From: JASHPR01 sp963833885
Lineage (GTDB): Bacteria > Actinomycetota > Actinomycetes > Streptosporangiales > Streptosporangiaceae
Assembly: GCA_963833885.1 (NCBI GenBank)
Contig: CAWHZU010000023.1
Coordinates: 62,001 to 126,000 of the forward strand
DNA: 64,000 bases
Reading direction: 5' to 3'
The stretch's first letter is position 1. Each line of letters starts with the position of its first letter. The translations under genes and the position numbers were made by a program. Shown here piece after piece: positions 58,405-64,000 of this stretch. Under the pieces are notes generated by a model. The model saw only the letters and a program-made list of their open reading frames with translations. It was not told the origin of the DNA and made no database searches.

Positions 58405-60780
58405 ATGATGACTGCGGTGCCACTGCTCGCCGACCATGAGCTCCCCGCGAGTCCGATCCCCCCAGGCGCCGCCCGGCTCCTGGGAGCGGGCGCGCGGTCA
58501 GGGAAGCTTACCCATCTGGAGCACGTTCCCGCGGCAGCGGGCCGGCGTGTCGAGTGGCCAGGCTGGGTCAGGCCGGAGGTCACGAACGCGTTCGAGGCCA
58601 TCGGCGTGCCGGGCCCCTGGGAGCATCAGGCGCTCGCCGCCGATCACGCGGCAGCGGGCCGCAATGTGATCATTTCGACACCTCCGGCATCCGGCAAGTC
58701 GCTCGGGTACCTGCTGCCCGCGCTGACCCGGGTGCTCGGCGGCGGCACGGCGCTGTATCTCTCGCCGACCCGGGCGCTCGCCGCCGACCAGCTGCGGATG
58801 ATCACGTCGCTCGGCATCCCGGGGATCCGGGCGGCGGTGCTGGACGGCGACACGCCGGCCAGCGAGCGCAACTGGGCCCGGGCGCGCGCGACCTACCTGC
58901 TGACCACCCCGGACATGCTGCATCACTCGCTGCTGCCGCGGCATGAACGGTGGGACGGCTTCTTCCGCAGGCTGTCCTGCGTGATCGTGGACGAATGCCA
59001 CACCTACCGAGGGGTCTTCGGATCCCACGTGGCACAGGTCCTGCGCAGGCTCCGCCGGGTCTGTGAGCACCACGCATCAAGAAGACCGCCCTTTACGCAT
59101 AGCCTGCCGCCGGTCTTCGTGCTCTGCTCGGCAACGGTCAGCGAGCCGGAAACCTGCGCCTGGCTGCTCACCGGGCTGGACGCGGTCGCGGTGACGGCGG
59201 ATACGGCGCCGCGCGGGTCGCTCACGTTCGGGCTCTGGGAGCCGCCGCTCACCACGCTGCGCGGGGAGGCGGGAGCCCCGGTGCGGCGCACTGCCACGGC
59301 CGAGGCGGCCGGATTGCTGGCCGACCTGGTGGCGGACGGCATTCCGGCGCTGGCGTTCGTGCGGTCCCGGCGTGGCGCCGAGGCCGTGGCCCAGGGCGCC
59401 AAGCGAAACCTGGCCGAGGCCGGGGCGGCGGACCTGGCCCCGCGGGTGGCCGCGTACCGGGCCGGCTACCTGCCCGAAGAGCGCCGCGCCCTGGAGGAAG
59501 GACTGCTGGCCGGCCGGATCACCGGCCTGGCCACGACCACGGCGCTCGAGCTGGGCGTGAACATCGGCGGGCTGGACGCGGTGCTGATCGCGGGCTGGCC
59601 GGGGACCAGGGCCGCGTTGTGGCAGCAGGCTGGCCGCGCGGGGCGGGACGGCCGCGGTGCGGTGGCGGTCCTGATCGCCCGGGACGACCCGCTGGACACC
59701 TACCTGGTGCACCACCCGGATGCGCTGCTGAACCGCCCGGTCGAGGCGACCGTCCTGGACCCGGGCAACCCGTACGTGCTGGCGCCGCACCTGTGCGCGG
59801 CAGCCGCCGAGCTGCCGCTGACCGAGGCGGACATCGCGCTGTTCGGCCCGGCGGCGGCCGAGGTAACCGCGGACCTCACCCGCCGCGGCATGCTGCGTCA
59901 GCGGGAGACCGAGAAGGGCAGCAGGTGGCACTGGACCCGCCACGGGCGCGCCGCCGCCGGCGGCCTGCGCGGCACCGGCGGGCCGCCGGTGCGCATCGTC
60001 GAGGAGTCGACCGGCAGGCTGGTCGGAACGATGGACGAGCCGTCGGCGCACGTGCAGGCGCACGCCGGAGCCGTTTACCCGCACCAGGGTGAGATCTATC
60101 TGGTTACCAGGCTGGACCTGGCCGAGTGCGTGGCGCTCGTCCAGCCCTGCGACCCGGGCTACACCACCTCGGCGCGGGAGCTGACCGTGGTCGAGGTGGC
60201 CGCGACCACGCGCCGGGCCGACTGGGGCCCGGCCGAGGTGGGTTTCGGCGACGTGCTGGTCACCCGGCAGGTGGTGTCGTTCGCCCGGCGGCGGGTCGAC
60301 ACCGGCCAGCCGGTCGGCGTGCTGCCGCTCGACCTGCCGCCGCGCACGCTGCGGACCCGGGCCGTGTGGTGGACGATCTCACCCGAGCAGCGGGCCGGGC
60401 TCGCGGACGCCGGGGTGGACCTGCCCGGCGCCGCGCACGCGGCCGAGCACGCCTCGATCGGCCTGCTGCCGCTCGTCGCCTCGTGCGACCGCTGGGACGT
60501 CGGCGGCGTCTCCTACGACCTGCATCCGGCAACTGGCAGGCTCACCGTCTTTGTCTACGACGGGCACCACGGGGGCGCGGGCTTCGCCGAGCGCGGCTTC
60601 CGCGCCGCCCGGGACTGGCTGGGCGCAACCGTCCAGGCAATTGCGTCCTGTGAGTGTGCCGCGGGATGCCCCTCGTGCATCCAGTCCCCCAAGTGCGGCA
60701 ACGGGAACGAGCCGCTGTCCAAGGACGGAGCTGTCCGGTTGCTGGAGTGCCTGCTCGGCAACGTGGCGGCGGTCGGGTGA
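58405..60780 (+). CDS. DEAD/DEAH-box helicase with C-terminal Cys cluster (MrfA/YprA-like)
   Basis: A 791-residue superfamily 2 helicase. Walker A PPASGKS has Lys98, DECH is at residues 196-199, VLCSATVSEPETCA is motif III, and the second RecA domain has TGLATTTALELGVNIGGLDA and QQAGRAGRDGRGAVAVLIAR. The C-terminal DUF1998-like domain ends with four or five cysteines (749, 751, 755, 758, 764), the zinc site of MrfA-type repair helicases. These proteins unwind damaged DNA in mitomycin repair. The ATG at 58405 is divergent from bldG. Confidence 0.92.
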   Translation: MMTAVPLLADHELPASPIPPGAARLLGAGARSGKLTHLEHVPAAAGRRVEWPGWVRPEVTNAFEAIGVPGPWEHQALAADHAAAGRNVIISTPPASGKSLGYLLPALTRVLGGGTALYLSPTRALAADQLRMITSLGIPGIRAAVLDGDTPASERNWARARATYLLTTPDMLHHSLLPRHERWDGFFRRLSCVIVDECHTYRGVFGSHVAQVLRRLRRVCEHHASRRPPFTHSLPPVFVLCSATVSEPETCAWLLTGLDAVAVTADTAPRGSLTFGLWEPPLTTLRGEAGAPVRRTATAEAAGLLADLVADGIPALAFVRSRRGAEAVAQGAKRNLAEAGAADLAPRVAAYRAGYLPEERRALEEGLLAGRITGLATTTALELGVNIGGLDAVLIAGWPGTRAALWQQAGRAGRDGRGAVAVLIARDDPLDTYLVHHPDALLNRPVEATVLDPGNPYVLAPHLCAAAAELPLTEADIALFGPAAAEVTADLTRRGMLRQRETEKGSRWHWTRHGRAAAGGLRGTGGPPVRIVEESTGRLVGTMDEPSAHVQAHAGAVYPHQGEIYLVTRLDLAECVALVQPCDPGYTTSARELTVVEVAATTRRADWGPAEVGFGDVLVTRQVVSFARRRVDTGQPVGVLPLDLPPRTLRTRAVWWTISPEQRAGLADAGVDLPGAAHAAEHASIGLLPLVASCDRWDVGGVSYDLHPATGRLTVFVYDGHHGGAGFAERGFRAARDWLGATVQAIASCECAAGCPSCIQSPKCGNGNEPLSKDGAVRLLECLLGNVAAVG

Positions 60781-60836
60781 CTCAAGGATCGCAAGCGATT
60801 GCATGCAATTGCGTCACGCACTGACCTGCTTTGCCC

Positions 60837-60930
60837 GGAAAAAGAGGTGACCCCCGCCGGGGGGAGAGCGGGGGTCACCGTGCGGTCCGGCCCCGGGGGG
60901 GCAGAGCCGGTTCCGTCACCCATTAAAGCG
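60837..60930 (-). ncRNA. 6C RNA (actinobacterial small RNA with C-rich hairpin loops)
   Basis: On the minus strand two hairpins follow each other. The first is CCGGCTCT-GCCCCCCC-GGGGCCGG (60887-60910) with an 8-pair stem and seven C in the loop. The second has a perfect 12-pair stem GGTGACCCCCGC/GCGGGGGTCACC (60846-60879) around TCTCCCCCCG with six C, then TCTTTTTC as a terminator. Two hairpins with at least six C in each loop define the 6C RNA motif. It lies just upstream of and opposite to a HAD-IB gene, its known context in mycobacteria. It would bind G-rich sites in mRNAs. The exact 5' end is not certain. Confidence 0.85.
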
Positions 60931-61010
60931 TACGCGGCGTCAGCCGAAGTTACCAGCCGGTCACGAAATCGCAACTTAGAACTCGTTCCACTCCCCTATG
61001 CTGCCGGATT

Positions 61011-61760
61011 GTGGGCAGCCCCGTCGAGAGCGATCGCACAATTGCGGCAGCTTTCTTTGACCTCGACAAGACCATCATCTCTCGTTCCAGCACGCTCGCG
61101 TTCGGGCCTTCGTTCTACAAACATGGCCTGATCAGCCGAGGCGACGCGATTCGTACAGCTTTCGCCCAGCTTGTCTTCAGGGCGGCCGGCGCCGACCAGA
61201 ACCGGATGGAGCGCGTCCGCGCGCAGGTCGGCGACCTGTGCCGGGGCTGGTCTGCGGACCGGGTCAGTGAGATCGTTCGCAGGCACCTGGACGAGACAAT
61301 CCTCCCACTTGTGTACACCGAGGCCCGGCGGCTGATCGCCGCGCACGGCAGCGCCGGGCAGGACGTCATCATCGTCTCCAGCTCCGGCATGGAGATGGTG
61401 GGCCCGATCGGGGACCGGCTCGGTGCCTCCGAGGTCATCGCGACCCGCATGGAGGTCGCCGACGGGTGCTACACGGGCGAGATGGAATTCTGGGCGTACG
61501 GCGAGGCCAAGGCGCACCGGATGCGCGAACTGGCCGCGAGCCGCGGATACCGCCTCCGCGACTGCTACGCCTACAGCGATTCCTTCACCGACCTGCCGAT
61601 GCTGGAGACCGTGGGCCAGCCCCGGGCGGTGAACCCCGACCGGGCGCTGCGCAAGGTGGCCAGGGAGCGGCAGTGGCCCATACTCGCGTTCGGCGCCACC
61701 TCCCTCACGGTGAGGGACGAGCGCACGCCGAGCCTGTCCGCAGGCGCCTCCATCCGCTGA
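61011..61760 (+). CDS. HAD-IB family hydrolase (SerB/CicA-like)
   Basis: A 249-residue HAD-IB phosphatase: FFDLDKTIISRSSTLAFGPS with nucleophile Asp17 and Asp19, VIIVSSSGMEMVGPIGDRLG (motif II), AKAHRMRELAASRGYRL with Lys, and AYSDSFTDLPMLETVGQPRA (motif IV). It resembles the mycobacterial Rv3661-type protein next to 6C RNA. Substrate unknown; the family includes phosphoserine and lysophosphatidate phosphatases. GTG 61011. The stop lies inside a 33-base repeat. Confidence 0.9.
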   Translation: MGSPVESDRTIAAAFFDLDKTIISRSSTLAFGPSFYKHGLISRGDAIRTAFAQLVFRAAGADQNRMERVRAQVGDLCRGWSADRVSEIVRRHLDETILPLVYTEARRLIAAHGSAGQDVIIVSSSGMEMVGPIGDRLGASEVIATRMEVADGCYTGEMEFWAYGEAKAHRMRELAASRGYRLRDCYAYSDSFTDLPMLETVGQPRAVNPDRALRKVARERQWPILAFGATSLTVRDERTPSLSAGASIR

Positions 61761-61827
61761 CCCCACCCGCCTGCAGGCGCCTCCATCCGCTGACTCCCAC
61801 CCCGCCCACCGGCGCCTCGATCCGGTA
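61741..61827 (+). repeat. 33-bp direct repeat over the HAD-IB stop codon
   Basis: CAGGCGCCTCCATCCGCTGAC at 61741-61761 is repeated identically (21 bases) at 61774-61794, with a weaker third copy near 61809-61826. The first copy contains the gene's last codons and its stop, so the 3' end was duplicated downstream. The remaining gap up to 62461 has hairpins (see next entry) but no convincing gene. Confidence 0.8.
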
Positions 61828-61990
61828 ATTTGCCTGGTCAGGTATGTGAACACGCAGAACCATCGACATCACGAATCCATTACGTTCAGGGGTTCACAAG
61901 CCTGCCGATCCGTCGTAGAAAGAAGAGACGGACAAGAGTCCGGTCACGGCCAACCCGGTGTACCCACGCGCGACCAGCCGCGGGAGGCGT

Positions 61991-62092
61991 GCCGGGGCAG
62001 GATTCTGACGGACCTGCCCCGGCAGAGAAAAGGTGCACGCTTGGTAACTCGGGTTTGACGCGACAGGCGGCGGCGCCCCAGAATGGGGCGCC
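61991..62092 (+). other. Two perfect hairpins in 700-base gap
   Basis: Hairpin one: GCCGGGGCAGG (61991-62001) and CCTGCCCCGGC (62013-62023), 11 pairs, 11-base loop, followed by AGAGAAAAGG. Hairpin two: GGCGCCCC (62072-62079) and GGGGCGCC (62085-62092), five-base loop. They lie between the HAD-IB gene and the holin-like gene, with about 370 bases more before the next start. One may end the HAD-IB transcript; the pair could also belong to a small RNA. No riboswitch class is recognised. Confidence 0.5.
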
Positions 62093-62461
62093 GTTCGCGC
62101 GCCCGCTCCAGCACGTACCCACGCCGCGGCTGCGCGGCCCCCAGAGCGATGGATGTACCGATGGGCCGCATAGAACAAGCCCGCCGGTACATCGATGGCC
62201 TCCGGACGGCTGCACGGCCGGACCGGTGCCCGGTCTGAGCGCATCGCGCGGTGCGGGATGGTCTGTCACGACAACGTCCGCGCGCAACGGCATCCTCTGG
62301 GGCGCCTTTCCCTACTATCGTCCGATATACCTCATAAGCGATACCTGCCTCATGGGCCCCCGAATGTGCACCGCCGCCGGCACGCCAGAGTGGACGCGGT
62401 GCGAACGCCGCGATGGGGCATGAGCGAGACTTGTTGCGACAGCCCTAGAAGGGGAGCACTA

Positions 62462-62908
62462 ATGGCCGAACCCGCAGTGAACCAAAACACAGACGGGGCA
62501 GACGAGCCGTCTATTGGCAGCCTGGTGTCCCTGGCCGTCAGCGACGTCTCACAGCTGATCAAGTGCGAGCTCGACCTGGCCAAGCTTGAGCTCAAGGCGG
62601 ACGTGAAAAGAGTGGGCATCGGCGGGGCGCTGCTGGGCATGGCGGCGTTCGTCGGCTGCCTCGTGCTCATCCTGCTGTGCTTCGCGTTCGCCTGGGGCCT
62701 GGTCGCCCTTGGCATCTGGCCGTGGGCCGCATTCCTCATCGTCGCGGGAACCTGCGTGCTGCTGGCCGGGGTTGCCGTCCTCATCGGAGCGCTGAAGTTC
62801 CGGGGGCTCAGCGGCCTGCGCCAGACCAGGAAGACCGTCCAGCAGGATCTGTCGCTGCTCAAGCGCGATGACGGGTCCTCCGCTCAGGTCGAGGCCAAGG
62901 CGCGATGA
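62462..62908 (+). CDS. Holin-like small membrane protein (phage holin superfamily III)
   Basis: A 148-residue protein with N-terminal SIGSLVSLAVSDVSQLIKCE, then ELDLAKLELKADVKRVGIGG and two membrane helices at about 58-80 and 86-110 (FVGCLVLILLCFAFAWGLVA; AAFLIVAGTCVLLAGVAVLI), then a charged C-terminus. This is the actinobacterial family labelled phage holin superfamily III; it is chromosomal and not evidence for a prophage. GGGGAG precedes ATG 62462. In mycobacteria the same protein precedes an EphE-like hydrolase, as here. Confidence 0.85.
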   Translation: MAEPAVNQNTDGADEPSIGSLVSLAVSDVSQLIKCELDLAKLELKADVKRVGIGGALLGMAAFVGCLVLILLCFAFAWGLVALGIWPWAAFLIVAGTCVLLAGVAVLIGALKFRGLSGLRQTRKTVQQDLSLLKRDDGSSAQVEAKAR

Positions 62909-62924
62909 CCACAGGGATGACCGG

Positions 62925-63848
62925 GTGACCACGCGTGGCGACACGCCGATCTTCATGGAAGGTCCCTGGTCGCACAGATCGGTCAGCGCCAACGGAACCC
63001 GGTTCCACGTCGCGGAGAGCGGGGACGGGCCGCTGGTGCTGCTGTTGCACGGTTTTCCCGAGTTCTGGTGGACGTGGCGCACGCAGCTGTCGTCGCTGTC
63101 CGCCGCTGGCTTCCGCGCGGTAGCAGTTGACCTGCGCGGATACGGCGGCAGCGACAAGCCGCCGCGAGGCTACGACCTGGTTACCGCCGCGTCCGACGCG
63201 GCGGGCCTGGTCCGGTCGCTCGGCGAGGCGAACGCCGTCATAGTCGGCCATGACTGGGGCGGGCTCATCGCCTGGACCGTGGCCGCGTATTTCCCGAAGG
63301 TCGTCAGGCGGCTCGCCGTCGTCTCGGTCCCGCATCCGCTCCGGCTGCGCTCGGCTGTGCTGTCCGACCCGCTCGGCCAGGGCAGGCGCAGCGGGTACGC
63401 GCTCAGGTTCCAGCTCCCGCTGCTGCCGGAGCGGCAGCTGGTGAAGGACGACGCACTGCGGGTCGGCCGGATGCTCGGCGCGTGGTCAGGACCTGGCTGG
63501 CCGGACTTCGATACCGAGCGGAACTACCGCTCCGCGATGTGCATACCGTCGGTTGCGCATTCAGCGCTCGAGTACCACCGCTGGTTCGTCAGGTCCCGGC
63601 TGCGGCCAGATGGGCTGCGCTACGCGCGCAGCATGCGGGCGCCGATCCAGGCGCCAACGCTTCACCTGCACGGCTCGCTGGACAGCTGCATGCTTCCGAG
63701 CGCGGCCAGGGGCTCGGGCCGGCACGTCGAGGCGCCGTACCGGTGGCGGCTCATCGATGGCGCCGGGCACTTCCCGCACGAGGAGCAGCCCGAGCGTTTC
63801 GACACCGAGCTGCGCGCGTGGCTCGCCGACCCGGAGCCCGAGCGATGA
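62925..63848 (+). CDS. Alpha/beta hydrolase, epoxide-hydrolase-like (EphE family)
   Basis: A 307-residue alpha/beta hydrolase: LLLHGFPEFWWTWRTQLSSL (HGxP oxyanion region), nucleophile Asp110 in VGHDWGGLIAWTVA, and catalytic His in GAGHFPHEEQPE. Asp as nucleophile and the HGFPE motif point to epoxide hydrolase or haloalkane dehalogenase relatives. GTG 62925 lies 16 bases after the holin-like stop; the frame is open further into that gene but the conserved part begins later. The stop overlaps the next start. Confidence 0.88.
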   Translation: MTTRGDTPIFMEGPWSHRSVSANGTRFHVAESGDGPLVLLLHGFPEFWWTWRTQLSSLSAAGFRAVAVDLRGYGGSDKPPRGYDLVTAASDAAGLVRSLGEANAVIVGHDWGGLIAWTVAAYFPKVVRRLAVVSVPHPLRLRSAVLSDPLGQGRRSGYALRFQLPLLPERQLVKDDALRVGRMLGAWSGPGWPDFDTERNYRSAMCIPSVAHSALEYHRWFVRSRLRPDGLRYARSMRAPIQAPTLHLHGSLDSCMLPSAARGSGRHVEAPYRWRLIDGAGHFPHEEQPERFDTELRAWLADPEPER

Positions 63849-64000
63849 GGACGCCGCCGCCGGACGGGGAGAGGCAGAAGCGGGCGGCCCAGAACGGCGC
63901 TGCCACCCGCACGCGGGACCGGGACGCCACAGGCAGGCCGCGCAACGCACGGCCCCGCGACCAGCTCGGGCGGCCGCTGCGCCGCGACGCCTCCGGCGAG
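63845..64000 (+). CDS. DUF309 domain protein, N-terminal part (cut by window end)
   Basis: ATG 63845 overlaps the hydrolase stop (ATGA). The visible 52 residues begin MRTPPPDGERQKRAAQNG and contain RDRDATGRPRNARPRDQLGR, the N-terminal signature of actinobacterial DUF309 proteins. The helical DUF309 domain itself lies beyond the window. Function unknown. Coupled to the hydrolase, so probably the last gene of the holin-like operon. Confidence 0.75.
   Translation, partial: MRTPPPDGERQKRAAQNGAATRTRDRDATGRPRNARPRDQLGRPLRRDASGE

Noticed and set aside
60846..60879. Simple terminator of the helicase gene on the plus strand
   Set aside because: The T-rich tail and C-rich loops fit the minus strand, and with the second hairpin the 6C RNA explanation is better.
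62462..62908. Prophage suggested by a holin-like protein
   Set aside because: The family is chromosomal in actinobacteria, sits in conserved backbone and no other phage gene is present.
1..64000. tRNA or rRNA genes
   Set aside because: No cloverleaf-like segment or rRNA sequence was recognised on reading the gaps; a tRNAscan-SE run would settle it.

Overview
The window is very GC-rich, with almost all genes ending in GC-rich codons and many GTG/TTG starts and ATGA/GTGA overlaps, as expected for an actinomycete. Its right end is a conserved actinobacterial backbone: hppA, an anti-sigma-like ATPase, a bldG-like anti-anti-sigma factor, a DEAD/DEAH helicase, a 6C RNA, a HAD-IB phosphatase, a holin-like membrane protein, an epoxide-hydrolase-like protein and a DUF309 protein. 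From memory this matches gene order in Streptomyces (hppA to helicase) and Mycobacterium (6C RNA, HAD-IB, holin-like, EphE). The genus cannot be fixed from the sequence.

Bases 1-10100 are mixed accessory genes. They include a BlaI/M56 pair, a HicAB-type module, an NAD(P)-binding protein, a hemerythrin protein, a decayed transporter/MarR pair, an intact MarR regulator with repeated upstream boxes, a folate cyclodeaminase, and an ECF-like sigma factor with a membrane partner. A three-gene operon follows: cyclic-nucleotide-binding protein, metallo-hydrolase and FAD oxidoreductase.

Bases 10100-26200 hold the most unusual locus. It has four paralogous double-FtsX permeases (three in tandem, one divergent) and one LolD/MacB-type ATPase. 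Alongside are a multi-membrane-segment histidine kinase, a NarL-type regulator, a lone receiver protein, and a receiver fused to a class III nucleotide cyclase through a relic LuxR helix-turn-helix. With the nearby cNMP-binding protein this could be a signalling and efflux unit that uses a cyclic nucleotide.

Bases 26200-29400 carry a flotillin-like protein with a short NfeD OB-fold partner, a small membrane protein and an OmpR-type regulator. Bases 29600-44230 are a glucan-use island. It encodes a secreted GH13 amylase, a GH15 glucoamylase whose last starch-binding module is out of frame, a giant GH15 glucodextranase-like enzyme and a ribose-type sugar ABC transporter. A small GntR cassette resembling those of integrative elements sits between the GH15 genes.

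Bases 44240-54830 contain an HD-domain gene with a frame break, a TauE/SafE exporter, an orphan ABC ATPase, a GAF histidine kinase/LuxR regulator pair, an SDR-QueA pair, a secreted sedolisin and SerB. Several genes (MarR relic, permease start, glucoamylase tail, HD protein) show single-base frame breaks in GC-rich tracts, so either local gene decay or residual sequencing indels must be considered.
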